A stretch of DNA of 64,000 nt from Pseudomonas fluorescens. Its GTDB lineage: Bacteria > Pseudomonadota > Gammaproteobacteria > Pseudomonadales > Pseudomonadaceae. Below are positions 27,673-37,900 of this stretch, piece by piece (the stretch's first letter is position 1; every line of letters begins with the position of its first letter). The stretch covers positions 2,823,501 to 2,887,500 of the forward strand of contig NZ_LR134318.1 of the NCBI RefSeq assembly GCF_900636825.1, in the 5' to 3' direction. The notes below the pieces were generated by a model. That model searched no databases. It was not told the origin of the DNA and saw only the letters and a program-made list of their open reading frames with translations. Position numbers and translations under genes: made by a program.

Positions 27673-30600
27673 ATGAATTCTTTTTCCACTGAAACAAATA
27701 ACATCGGCCTGTTCGCGGTCCCTCTGACTATCGATGGTGTCGGCACCGGCGGTGCACTTCCACCTAACGCACCGGTTATCGGCGTAATCATCCGTATACC
27801 CATGTGGCCGAATCCCTCGATCATTCCCGGAAACGGCGATTTGCTTGAAATAATGGTTCTGGAACCTGGAGCCCCAGAGGCAGACGAGCAGATTTTTCAC
27901 CGTGAACGTCTACCAGTACCCGTGACCGTTCCAGACCTGTTTACCCTTCCACCTCGATACTTGCAGCGGGATGGCGATATCCGGCTCAGATATCGCATTA
28001 CTCCGGAAGACACTGGCAACCTTGATACGTCCCTACCGCAATGGTACGTCGTCAGTCGAGTAACTCCCATCAACTTGTTGGAGCCAGAATTTCCAAGTGC
28101 AACTATCTGGGGATATCTCAATTGCATGTCAGTACCCAAAGTATGGGAAACAGTACTGATAAAAGTACCCGCGCAGCCTGGACGGTTTGCCGAAAATGAC
28201 GTTGCTTCTCTGGATTGGGAAGGTTTTCAAAGTCTCAATGGGGTTAACCCAATTGAAGGAACAGCGGGACGCTTTTCCAAAACACTTACGCTGGCAGAAG
28301 CTAATTCAGTTGACGGATTCGTGTTTGAGCTGAATTCCCAATATTACGCTCAATATATCGAACCGATGGCAAGGAAAGCTTCTGCTCTTGCCACCTACAC
28401 CTTGTATCGAAATAACATCGCTTTGGGAAAGTCAGAAACAGGCTTGGTCAAATTCGACCGAGTAATTTCTGGTGAAACTAATTTTTGTGGGCCGGTAACA
28501 AGTGCGTTGAGTGTTTCTGAAAGCAACAAGACGTTAGCCCAAGGAGTGAGCAGTCTGCCGTCGCGTAGTTTTCTATCGGGCGATAACGTTAATCATCCAA
28601 TAAATGGCATTACGATGGAGTGTATGAACATGAATATGCAAGCGAAAGTCGGAACGGGTGTACTGGCACTGCCTCCGAAGGTTGTAGACGCTTTGCCGGA
28701 TGGTCGGCTGACTCATGAGCAACTGGTTGTTAATAAAAAAATAACCGTTCAGCTGGCAGATATTAAGGACAAAGGCCCAGAAGGGGGATTGATCGTTGAA
28801 CTTCATCTTTTTCCTAGAGGGATTGTACCTGTCGAGTACGACCCCACATATGTTGTTGCTACAAAGTTGAGATCCGAGCAACCGAAAGGGGATTGGGATT
28901 TTCCTGTCAATTTTGAAATCGTCATTCCTGATCGCGTCAGGGAGGTCTTTAGTGCGACCGGTGAGTACACGCCCTATGAGTTGAGCTTCATCATTTACGA
29001 TGGGACAGAAAACACCGATACTTCCGCTCCCTATGCCGAAATTCTGCTTGATCAGACCGCGCCTTACCAACGTCAACCCGGTGGTCCCAACGGTACTGGT
29101 GGTCGCCCGGCATTATTGACTTTGGGTACGGGCTTTCCCGCTGTTATTGATGACGCCTGGCTCGCGGATCCTGCCAACAGCGGTGGCCTGGATCTGGTCA
29201 TTCCTACGAGTTATCAGAAGTTCGAAGCGAACAACGATAAGATTAATTTCTACATTTCTTCGCAAACCACGTTTTCTCTCATGCAAGGCGAAGGTGCAGT
29301 GGTTGAAGATTTTCCATTGCCGACAAGTGGCGTCATCAACGTGCCGCTTGACTACTTGTCGAAAATGGATGAAGGGTCGTATTTTTATTCTTACAACCTT
29401 ACCGATTTACCTGGCAACATCAGCAATAACGCAGCGATTACCACACTGTTCAGGCGCGTCAAGACACCTGCACCGGTCTTGGCGGCACCCAGAATTCCTG
29501 TAACAGGAGCTATTGGCACTATCCCGATTACCTTGTCGACTGCCGCCGACCCCACCAAGGTCGTCATCGAAATCGACTTCCCGTTGAATTCGCTTCCGGG
29601 TGATCGAATCATTCCTTACTTGACTTCTGATCAGGCCGGGGCACCGATTGGATTGCCTGAACAGTCGATTCCGGCAGCTGGCACTGCCGGTCCTCTGCGA
29701 TTCGAAGTAGATTTCGACGTCATGGCCGACCTTTTTGGTGACCCCAACGGGACTGATGAGGTGGAATTTGAGTGCTGGTACGAATTAGAGCGTTCAACAA
29801 TTAACCCCAATCCAACATCGTTGTCTATTTTTGCAGTCGTCGACTTTTCCTATGCCGGGCCTGAGCAACCCAACTTGCCTGATCTGCCGAACATCAACAT
29901 CGTGCCAGTCGTGGTGCAAGGGGCCGGTACTCCGGCACCGGCACCAAACACACTGGGCCCGGCACAGGCCGGCATTGCGGCGACGATGAACTGGCCAATC
30001 TGGAGTGATCCGAATCGTCCGGTTACCGGGCGTGAAATCGTCAAATTCTATTACCAGGATAAACAGGTCGGCGAGCCGATTCCGGTTCGGGTTGGCGACA
30101 CATCGGTGCAGACCCCATTACCTTGGGAAACCATTCGGCTGGAAGGCAACGGCACAGGGGCAAACGCTCGCAAGGCCTACATCACAATCGAGTTCCCGGG
30201 CAGTGCCAATGTGATGAAGCAGCAAACGCCTACAAGTGTCGACGTGACAGCTATCGTGATCAACGTGCCCGCGCCGCAAATCATTGTGTCGGCGTTCCGA
30301 GCGGCAAGTGGCGCAATTGTGCCTGAGCGGATTGTTACCAGCATCAACTGCCCGAGCCTGAATCATCCTGCTGTAGCCAACGGTCCTATCCCGCCGTATC
30401 AACCGCGCAATTTGCGCATCCGCGTTCGCCGCGATGCCAATATCCCGAGCGGGGCAACCGTCGAGTTGGCGTTCGTTGGACGCACGACCAACACGGCTGC
30501 TGGTACGGATATTCCCGGCACCAGTATCACCGATTCAGCCCCGATGCCGGCAACGGGGGATCTAGAGTTCCGTCTTACAGATTATGAGAAGATCAAAACG

Positions 30601-30762
30601 ATCCAATTACCGAGCAGCACGCCGGGAACTCGTCCGGCCACCCGTTACGCACGCATTGCCTACACGGTCAATGGAATCACCTCCGAAACAATTGTCCCTG
30701 TAGCGCTGCTGAACTCAAGCCTGGTGTACTGCGAAGTTGAACGGCCTGAGCCAACCCCATAA
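27673..30762 (+). CDS. Large beta-rich protein of unknown function
   Basis: 1029 residues; I do not recognise a named family. No signal peptide, no membrane helix and very few cysteines. The sequence is rich in Pro, Gly, Thr, Val and Ile and appears built from about seven Ig-like beta modules of 110-150 residues, with Pro-rich linkers such as VKTPAPVLAAPRIP (near 600), PDLPNINIVPVVVQ (near 740) and NVPAPQI (near 860). Several modules share a pattern of the form GD-x-I-x-x-Y-x-x-x-Q-x-x-G-x-PI. The first half has lower GC and less Pseudomonas-like codon choice than the last third, suggesting mosaic origin. The start has only a weak ribosome site. It may be a structural, adhesive or effector-like protein; the autotransporter 250 bp downstream is a separate transcript. 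Confidence 0.7.
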   Translation: MNSFSTETNNIGLFAVPLTIDGVGTGGALPPNAPVIGVIIRIPMWPNPSIIPGNGDLLEIMVLEPGAPEADEQIFHRERLPVPVTVPDLFTLPPRYLQRDGDIRLRYRITPEDTGNLDTSLPQWYVVSRVTPINLLEPEFPSATIWGYLNCMSVPKVWETVLIKVPAQPGRFAENDVASLDWEGFQSLNGVNPIEGTAGRFSKTLTLAEANSVDGFVFELNSQYYAQYIEPMARKASALATYTLYRNNIALGKSETGLVKFDRVISGETNFCGPVTSALSVSESNKTLAQGVSSLPSRSFLSGDNVNHPINGITMECMNMNMQAKVGTGVLALPPKVVDALPDGRLTHEQLVVNKKITVQLADIKDKGPEGGLIVELHLFPRGIVPVEYDPTYVVATKLRSEQPKGDWDFPVNFEIVIPDRVREVFSATGEYTPYELSFIIYDGTENTDTSAPYAEILLDQTAPYQRQPGGPNGTGGRPALLTLGTGFPAVIDDAWLADPANSGGLDLVIPTSYQKFEANNDKINFYISSQTTFSLMQGEGAVVEDFPLPTSGVINVPLDYLSKMDEGSYFYSYNLTDLPGNISNNAAITTLFRRVKTPAPVLAAPRIPVTGAIGTIPITLSTAADPTKVVIEIDFPLNSLPGDRIIPYLTSDQAGAPIGLPEQSIPAAGTAGPLRFEVDFDVMADLFGDPNGTDEVEFECWYELERSTINPNPTSLSIFAVVDFSYAGPEQPNLPDLPNINIVPVVVQGAGTPAPAPNTLGPAQAGIAATMNWPIWSDPNRPVTGREIVKFYYQDKQVGEPIPVRVGDTSVQTPLPWETIRLEGNGTGANARKAYITIEFPGSANVMKQQTPTSVDVTAIVINVPAPQIIVSAFRAASGAIVPERIVTSINCPSLNHPAVANGPIPPYQPRNLRIRVRRDANIPSGATVELAFVGRTTNTAAGTDIPGTSITDSAPMPATGDLEFRLTDYEKIKTIQLPSSTPGTRPATRYARIAYTVNGITSETIVPVALLNSSLVYCEVERPEPTP

Positions 30763-30777
30763 ATCGGAGTGTGAATT

Positions 30778-30824
30778 CGCCGGCGCTGGTGGAACCAAGT
30801 GGAGTTTTTCCATCAGCGCTGGCG
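30778..30824 (+). terminator. Probable terminator hairpin after the 1029-residue gene
   Basis: CGCCGGCGCTGGTGGAA and TTCCATCAGCGCTGGCG pair over 17 bp with two mismatches around a 13-base loop. The T-run after it is weak (ATTATTT), so efficiency is uncertain. Confidence 0.6.
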
Positions 30825-30871
30825 ATTATTTACCTAATCCGAATACAGAACGTCGTACGTGAGAAGCAGAC

Positions 30872-30897
30872 AAGTCCTACCTCAGTGAGGACTTTTC
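30872..30897 (+). terminator. Second hairpin with T-run upstream of the autotransporter gene
   Basis: AAGTCCT pairs with AGGACTT around ACCTCAGTG and is followed by TTTCC-type sequence. It may be a back-up terminator or part of the autotransporter leader. Confidence 0.45.
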
Positions 30898-31012
30898 CTA
30901 CATATATGTGGCTTGGTAAACCGTAGTCTGGCGGCCGTCTCGGATTAGTCTCGACTAGAAGTTGCAGGCAAAACGCGTTCGTCAGGAAATGTTATCGAGT
31001 TAGGGCTTAAAT

Positions 31013-33460
31013 ATGTCTTCAAAATCAGATTCAGCTGTTTCGAGAGTTTCTCTCCCTTTTTTCTTAATGTCATGTGTTCCTGGTTTATTAGGTTCGGGTT
31101 TGTCTTACGCTGCGACCGTACCGGCAGGCGCAACAACATCAATCGACGCCACCACTCCCCTTGAAACCTGGCAACTTCAACCCGATGCCTCGCTGATAGG
31201 CGTTGGCGCCAATACGCTCGCCATTGCTGCCACGGTGGGCAGCACAGTCAACCTGACAGATTCCACTGTTACGTCAGCAACTTCGCAAGCTATGTTCTTG
31301 ACCAACGCTACTGCCGTATTGAGTGGCTCTACCGTTACCAGTGCGGGCGGTACTGCTATATCTGCGGTGCGTGGAGTCGCCAGCGTCGGTGGTTCGGCGG
31401 TAACCTTGCGGAACCGGTCGGTTGTTCAAGGTTTGCTAGGCGGAATCGCCGGCAACCGGTTCAGCAAAATCGACATTCAGGATTCCACGGTGCAAGGCAC
31501 GGGTGCCACCAGTTTTGGCATTCGACTGCTTGAAGGCACGCTATCGGCCAGCTCAAGTACTATCACAGGTGGGGATAACGGTCTGGCCGTCGGGACCGAT
31601 ACCCAGGTAGCAACCGTCATTCCGTCAACTATTACGCTTGACGGTACACGAGTTGAAGGAGTTAGCGGCTCGGCCATCCTGGTGGGCATCAATGCACCGA
31701 ATTTTCCTACCGTGGCTAATATCACAGTGCTGAATCGCTCCACCTTGATCGGGGGAAACAACACATTGCTCGAGGTCGGCCCTGGTGCTTCTGCGAATCT
31801 TGTCGTGGACAATAGCGATTTGGTGGGGAACGTTGAAGTCGTTTCGGGCAGTTCGGCAAACGTCACACTGCAAAACAACGCGACTTTGGCCGGCAACTTG
31901 CAAAACGTTGCCAGCGCCACGCTCAATAATCGAGCGCGTCTGACGGGCAACATAATTGGAGCATCTGCTGTCGTGATCGACAATGCCTCCACCCTTGCCG
32001 GCGAGTTGCAAGGTGTCGCCAATACCACGATCGACAATCAAAGCGTCTTGACTGGCAACATCTCCGGCGCGGCAAACAGTGTTTCGACACTGCGGTTGGA
32101 TAACGCGTCGATACTAACGGGGCAAGTCAGCGATGTCTCCAACTTTGCTATCAGCAACCAGGCATTGTGGCAAATGACCGCGAGCCAGTCTGTTAATAAC
32201 CTGGCGCTCGCCAATGGCGGCAGGGTTAAGATGGGCGAAGGACAACAATACTTTCAGCTCAATGTCGCGAACCTCTCGGGCAGCGGCACGTTTGAGATCG
32301 GAACCGATTTCAATAAGGGAATCAGTGATCTTTTGAATGTGACGGGGAGTGCCGCGGGTAATCATCAGTTATTGGTTTCCAGTACCGGCCTTGATCCTGT
32401 CAGCGATGCGTCAATAAAAGTGGTGCAGAGCGTCGCCGGTACTGCCGCATATGGTCTGGTCAACGATAAAGTGGATGCCGGTGCATTCACCTACAAATTG
32501 ATCAAGGAAGGAAACGACTGGTATTTGCAGCCCGACAGGGACGTTGTCAGCACCCCCACACGCTCGGTACTCGCTATTTTTGGCACGGCACCCACGGTCA
32601 TCTACGGTGAGATGGCATCGTTGAACAACCGTATGGGCGATCTTCGCAATAACAGCGGGCTGACCGGTGGTTGGGTTCGCTCTTATGGCAATCGATATTC
32701 CATCAGCAATAATGCTTATGGCGATGGTTACAGCCAAAATCAGTACGGATTGTCCATGGGTGTGGACACACCAATCCAGCTTGCGGGTGAAACAGTTTTG
32801 CTCGGCGTCTTCGCAGGGTACAGCAAGTCCGATCTTGACTTGAAGCGCGGAAGTTCAGGCGAAATCGACAGTACTTCGATCGGGGTTTATGGTACGTGGC
32901 TGGGTGAGAGTGGCTATTACCTGGATACGGTGGCCAAACTCAATCATTTTCGCAACGATGCCAAAGTGACCATGAGTGATGGCACTCGTACCAAAGGCGA
33001 TTACAACAACCTTGGCGCGAGTGCGTCGGCGGAGTTTGGTAAACACATCGAGATCAGCGGGGGCTACTACGCTGAAGTGTTCACTCAATGGCAGGGTGCG
33101 TCGGTGCAAGGCAAGGAATATACGCTGGACAACGGGTTGCGCGCCGACGCCGACACTACGCGCTCTTTGCTTGGCAAGGTGGGTGTAACGCTAGGCAGGG
33201 GTATGACTTTGGCGGATGGCAGTATCGTTCAGCCTCATGTGCGCGCCGCCCTCGCCAACGAGTTTGTAAAAAACAACGAAGTGCGGGTCAACGATAATAA
33301 GTTCAATAACGATCTGTCGGGTGGCCAGTTCGAAGTGGGTGCCGGAGTATCGTGGACATTGACTGACCGTTGGCAGATGCACGCAGAGGTGGATACCAGC
33401 AAAGGTGAAAATGTCAGCAAAGACTTTGGTATGAACGTTGGTGTCCATTATCAATTTTGA
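31013..33460 (+). CDS. Type Va autotransporter with a beta-helix passenger
   Basis: 815 residues. Signal peptide 1-33 (VSLPFFLMSCVPGLLGSGLSYA). The passenger (about 34-510) is a low-complexity Thr/Ser/Asn-rich beta helix. Between about 243 and 372 it has seven tandem repeats of around 21 residues with the core N-x-A-x-L-x-G-N (DNSDLVGNVEV, NNATLAGNLQNV, NNRARLTGNIIGA, DNASTLAGELQGV, DNQSVLTGNISGA and others). A pertactin-like junction leads to the outer-membrane beta barrel (about 555-815), which ends in the expected aromatic residue (VHYQF). Secreted through its own barrel to the cell surface. No protease catalytic motif or RGD was seen, so adhesion or aggregation is the likeliest role. Confidence 0.92.
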   Translation: MSSKSDSAVSRVSLPFFLMSCVPGLLGSGLSYAATVPAGATTSIDATTPLETWQLQPDASLIGVGANTLAIAATVGSTVNLTDSTVTSATSQAMFLTNATAVLSGSTVTSAGGTAISAVRGVASVGGSAVTLRNRSVVQGLLGGIAGNRFSKIDIQDSTVQGTGATSFGIRLLEGTLSASSSTITGGDNGLAVGTDTQVATVIPSTITLDGTRVEGVSGSAILVGINAPNFPTVANITVLNRSTLIGGNNTLLEVGPGASANLVVDNSDLVGNVEVVSGSSANVTLQNNATLAGNLQNVASATLNNRARLTGNIIGASAVVIDNASTLAGELQGVANTTIDNQSVLTGNISGAANSVSTLRLDNASILTGQVSDVSNFAISNQALWQMTASQSVNNLALANGGRVKMGEGQQYFQLNVANLSGSGTFEIGTDFNKGISDLLNVTGSAAGNHQLLVSSTGLDPVSDASIKVVQSVAGTAAYGLVNDKVDAGAFTYKLIKEGNDWYLQPDRDVVSTPTRSVLAIFGTAPTVIYGEMASLNNRMGDLRNNSGLTGGWVRSYGNRYSISNNAYGDGYSQNQYGLSMGVDTPIQLAGETVLLGVFAGYSKSDLDLKRGSSGEIDSTSIGVYGTWLGESGYYLDTVAKLNHFRNDAKVTMSDGTRTKGDYNNLGASASAEFGKHIEISGGYYAEVFTQWQGASVQGKEYTLDNGLRADADTTRSLLGKVGVTLGRGMTLADGSIVQPHVRAALANEFVKNNEVRVNDNKFNNDLSGGQFEVGAGVSWTLTDRWQMHAEVDTSKGENVSKDFGMNVGVHYQF

Positions 33461-33465
33461 GTCAT

Positions 33466-33497
33466 AAAAAAGGGAGGCTTAGCCTCCCTTTTTTTAA
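33466..33497. terminator. Bidirectional terminator between convergent genes
   Basis: AAAAAAGGGAGG-CTTAG-CCTCCCTTTTTTT: a strong stem with A and T runs on both sides, serving the autotransporter on the plus strand and the small gene on the minus strand. Confidence 0.92.
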
Positions 33498-33506
33498 TGC
33501 TTTTTT

Positions 33507-33965
33507 TCATCCGGCCTTCAAAACCTGAAAATTGCCTTTCAGGGTGAACGTCTCGCCCTCTGTACCTGGATATTCCAGAGCTGCCTGGAAACTGCCTTTG
33601 ACGTTGTCTCCAAGCGCTGGCTCCAGTTTGATATTTCCAGAGATGCTTTCATAGACAGTCCCATCAGCATCTTTCAAACTGAAGTCCACATCAGGGCGTG
33701 ATTTCAACTCATAATCGCCGACGGCGAAGTTGGCGGGTACTGAAATGTACAGTGTCCTGGAAGCCAGGCTCTTTGCTTTTGTCTTTGCGGTGGGTCGATC
33801 TATTGCTGTAATAAGAACGGCATCGGTTTTTTGTGGCCCGGATTTCACGTTGTCTATCAGTCGAGAAGTGGCGATGAACTCTGGAAATTCCGTTTTTGTA
33901 GGAAATGCTGCTGCATTGACATAGTTACCGTCTGCGAAGCTGGTGCGCTTGATTACCGCTTTCAT
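33507..33965 (-). CDS. Small beta-rich protein of unknown function
   Basis: 152 residues from ATG 33965, preceded by GGAGA nine bases upstream. No signal peptide, no membrane segment, no cysteine. The sequence alternates beta-strand-like stretches (RTLYISVPANFAVGDYELK, VDFSLKDADGTVYESISGNIKLE, FTLKGNFQVLKAG), suggesting one beta-sandwich domain. I do not recognise a family. It converges on the autotransporter through a shared terminator and has a perfect inverted repeat about 90-120 bp upstream of its start, so it is probably regulated on its own. Confidence 0.65.
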   Translation of the reverse strand: MKAVIKRTSFADGNYVNAAAFPTKTEFPEFIATSRLIDNVKSGPQKTDAVLITAIDRPTAKTKAKSLASRTLYISVPANFAVGDYELKSRPDVDFSLKDADGTVYESISGNIKLEPALGDNVKGSFQAALEYPGTEGETFTLKGNFQVLKAG

Positions 33966-34052
33966 GGAATCGTTCTCCGTTACGAAAGAAGAGGTATCCA
34001 AAGGCCTCGGCCCTAATCCTGGATGAGCCATATAATCCCCTTCGTATACGGC

Positions 34053-34082
34053 TTGTAAACTGTCATTGTTGACAGTTTACAA
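34053..34082. promoter_or_regulatory. Perfect 13-bp inverted repeat, candidate operator
   Basis: TTGTAAACTGTCA (34053-34065) and TGACAGTTTACAA (34070-34082) around TTGT. No T-run follows in either direction, so a terminator is unlikely. It lies 88 bp upstream of the start of the 152-residue gene on one side and beyond the 3' end of the DUF1345 gene on the other, so it most likely controls the former. Confidence 0.55.
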
Positions 34083-34159
34083 AGTCTGCGATCCGTGAAC
34101 CTAATGCTTCCTTTGAAAACTAGCCGGTCATTTAGCCATTTTGGGCTGCCGGGTTTCTT

Positions 34160-34801
34160 TCAACCAAACAACCCTGCTGCAATATTGATCGAAAAACCCA
34201 ATATCGCCGTGTTGAATACAAACCCGATCAACGATTGCGCCAGCACAATCTTACGGAGATCGCGTGTCGCGACACCTACATCGGAAGTTTGCACCGCAAC
34301 ACCGATGGTGAACGAGAAATAAAGGAAGTCCCAGTAATTGGGCGTTTTCAGCCCCTCGGCAAAACGCAACGCCGGTTCTTTGCCGTCCCAGGTGTAAAAC
34401 ATCCTCGCGTAGTGCACGCAGAAAATTACCCCGATCAACAGCCAAGAGCCAATCACCGTCAGCGCGGTGAAGCCGTAGTGCATCAGCTTGCGAGTGGTTT
34501 CCAGATCCTTGCTGCCGGCCAGTTCGAAGGTGATGGTCGCGAGGCTCGCCAGTGCGGCGATGCACACCACGAACAACACCAGTCCAGCGTTTTCGTCCTC
34601 GACTTCGGCGATGCGTTTGACGTCCGGGGCCTTGGCGCGGACGGTCAGCCAGAACATCAGGATCAGGTAAGTCCATACGCCGGCGTTCCAGCCAATGAGG
34701 ATTTTGCTGACGATGGAGTCGGCGGGAGCCAGGAGACCGGTGGCGAGGCCGAACAGGGCGGCGGCGGACAGGCGAGGGTGGGTGCGGGCGAGGAAGCGCA
34801 T
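34160..34801 (-). CDS. DUF1345 family inner-membrane protein
   Basis: 213 residues with five or six predicted helices ([83 protein letters not shown]). Conserved features of the family include YYAR-like HYARMFY and the [22 protein letters not shown] stretch, which is typical of DUF1345. Function unknown. It is monocistronic; a REP pair lies just upstream. Confidence 0.85.
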   Translation of the reverse strand: MRFLARTHPRLSAAALFGLATGLLAPADSIVSKILIGWNAGVWTYLILMFWLTVRAKAPDVKRIAEVEDENAGLVLFVVCIAALASLATITFELAGSKDLETTRKLMHYGFTALTVIGSWLLIGVIFCVHYARMFYTWDGKEPALRFAEGLKTPNYWDFLYFSFTIGVAVQTSDVGVATRDLRKIVLAQSLIGFVFNTAILGFSINIAAGLFG

Positions 34802-34854
34802 GGCGACTCACATTGGTGGACTGTTGCGCACCATAGCGCACGCCATCGGGCTTT

Positions 34855-34950
34855 TGTAGGAGCTGTCGAGTGCAACGAGGCTGCGATCTTTTGACTTTAG
34901 CTTTTCAAGATCAAAAGATCGCAGCCTCGTTGCACTCGACAGCTCCTACA
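34855..34950. repeat. REP-A inverted pair, GAGTGCAACGAGG variant
   Basis: Both arms carry TGTCGAGTGCAACGAGG in place of the usual GCCGCAGG stem, so the inner stem has been exchanged symmetrically while the outer GTAGGAGCTG and CTGCGATC boxes are conserved. Confidence 0.88.
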
Positions 34951-34957
34951 TTTGGAA

Positions 34958-37900
34958 TCAGTGTTGCTTGTTGAATCGTTGTACGAGCTTCATGACCACG
35001 ACGAAGAAGACGGGTACGAAGATTACCGCCAACGTCGCGGTGATCATCCCGCCAATCACTCCGGTGCCAATCGCTTGCTGACTCGCCGAGCTTGCGCCAG
35101 TGGCAATCGCGAGCGGCACCACACCGAGAATGAACGCCAGCGACGTCATTACGATCGGCCGCAGACGCAGGCGCGCCGCCTGCAATGTCGCGTCGATCAG
35201 GTCGTGACCTTCGTCGTACAGACTCTTGGCGAACTCGATGATCAGGATCGCGTTTTTCGCCGACAGACCAATGATGGTGATCAGGCCCACTTTGAAGAAC
35301 ACATCGTTAGGCATCCCGCGCATCGTCACCGCCAGTACCGCACCGAGAACTCCCAGCGGCACCACCAACAATACCGAAGTCGGAATCGACCAGCTCTCGT
35401 ACAGCGCTGCCAGACACAGGAACACTACCAGCAGCGACAACCCGAGCAGGATCGGCGCTTGATTGCCGGACAAACGTTCCTGCAACGACAGCCCGGTCCA
35501 TTCCTGGCCCAAACCTGTCGGCCCTTGCGCGACCAGGCGCTCGATTTCCGCCATGGCTTCACCGGTGCTGTGCCCCGGCTTCGGTTCACCGGAAATCGCA
35601 ATCGCCGGATAACCGTTGTACCGGGTCAACTGCGCCGGCCCCTGAATCCAGTTGGCTTGCACGAATGCCGACAACGGCACCATATGCCCAGTGTTGTTAC
35701 GCACGTTCATCTTCAACAGGTCGGCGACCTGGCTGCGTTGATCGCCTTCAGCCTGCACCACGACACGCTGCATGCGCCCCTGATTGGGGAAGTCATTGAT
35801 GTAGCTCGATCCCACGGCGGTGGACAACGCATTGCCGATGTCGGCAAACGACACGCCCAAGGCATTGGCCTGTTTGCGATCCACGATCAATTGCACCTGC
35901 GGTGCTTCGGCCAAGGCACTTTCCCGGACATTCATCAGCACCGGACTTTTCTCGGCGGCGGCGAGCAGTTCGGTGCGTGCTTGCATCAATGTCGCGTGGC
36001 CGAGGCCGCCGCGATCCTGCAAGCGGAACTCGAAACCGCTCGACGTACCGAGGCCATCAATGGGGGGCGGCAACACCGAGAACGCCATGGCGTCCTTGAT
36101 TTCACTCAGCGCCGCGTTGGCGCGGTCGGCAATTGAACTGGCCGAATCATCGCTGCCGCGTTGCGACCAATCCTTCAGGGTGGAAAATGCCAACGCGGCG
36201 TTCTGCCCGCTGCCGGAAAAGCTGAAACCCAGAATCACCACACTGTCGCTGATCCCCGGCTCGCTGGCGTTATGGGCTTCCAGCTGTTCGGCCACTTGCA
36301 CGGTGCGGTTTTTGGTTGCGCCGGGCGGCAGCTGAATATCGGTGATGGTGTAGCCCTGATCCTCTGTCGGCAAAAACGAGGAGGGCAGGCGCGCGAAGCA
36401 AATCCCCAGGCCCACCAACAGCACGACGTAGATCAACAGATAACGTCCGGCCCGTTTCAGCGCATAGCCGACCCAGTCCTCGTAACGATCCGTCAGGTTT
36501 TCAAAGCGACGGTTGAACCAGCCGAAGAAGCCGCTTTTTTCGTGATGCTCGCCTTTGCCGATTGGCTTGAGCAATGTCGTGCACAACGCTGGGGTCAGGG
36601 TCAGGGCGAGGAACGCCGAGAACAGAATCGAGGTGGCCATCGACAGCGAGAACTGTTGGTAGATCACCCCGACCGAACCTTGCATGAAGGCCATCGGAAT
36701 AAACACCGCGACCAACACCAAAGTAATGCCAATGATCGCCCCGGTGATTTGGGTCATGGCCTTGCGCGTGGCGTCCTTGGGCGACAAACCCTCGGTGGCC
36801 ATGATGCGCTCGACGTTTTCGACGACGACAATCGCGTCATCCACCAGTATGCCGATGGCCAGCACCATACCGAACATGGTCAGCACGTTGATCGAGAAAC
36901 CCAGCGCGAGCATGGTGGCGAACGTGCCCATCAGCGCGACCGGCACCACCAGTGTCGGGATCAACGTATAGCGCACGTTCTGCAAAAACAGATACATCAC
37001 CGCAAATACCAGCAGCATCGCTTCGCCAAGGGTGTAAATCACTTTGGTGATCGAGACTTTGACGAACGGCGAGGTGTCGTACGGGATCTTGTATTCCACA
37101 CCCGCCGGGAAGTAGCGCGACAGATCATCCATCTTCGCCCGCACCAGCGTCGCGGTGTTCAGCGCATTGGCGCCCGGTGACAGCTGCACGCCAACGGCGG
37201 TGGACGGCTTGCCGTTGAGGCGCGTGCCGAACTGGTATTCCTGACTGCCGATTTCCACGCGCGCGACATCGCCGATGCGCACGGTCGAGCCGTCGCGATT
37301 GGCCTTAAGCACGATGTCGGCGAACTCTTGCGGCGTCGACAATTGGCCTTTGACCAGAATCGTCGCGGTGATTTCCTGGGACGACGGCGACGGCAAATCA
37401 CCGATGCTGCCCGCCGAAACCTGCGCGTTCTGCGCGACGATGGCTTCGTTGACATCAGATGGGGTCAGGTTGAAGGCGATCAGCTTCTGCGGGTCGATCC
37501 AGATACGCATGGCACGCTCGGCGCCGTACAGCTGGGCTTTGCCGACACCGTCCAGACGCTTGATCTCGTTCATCACGTTGCGCGCCAGATAATCACTGAG
37601 CGCTACGTCATCGAGTTTGCCGTCGCTGGAGGTCAGGGTGATCAGCAGTAGAAATCCGGAAGAAACTTTCTCGACCTGCAAACCTTGCTGATTGACCGCT
37701 TGTGGCAGGCGCGACTCGACCACTTTCAAGCGGTTTTGCACGTCAACCTGTGCCAGCTCCGGATTGGTGCCGGGCTGAAACGTGGCCTTGATCGTGGCGC
37801 TGCCGAGGCTGCTCTGCGATTCGAAGTAGAGCAGGTGATCGGCGCCGTTGAGTTCTTCCTCGATCAGGCTGACCACGCTTTCATCGACGGTTTGCGCCGA

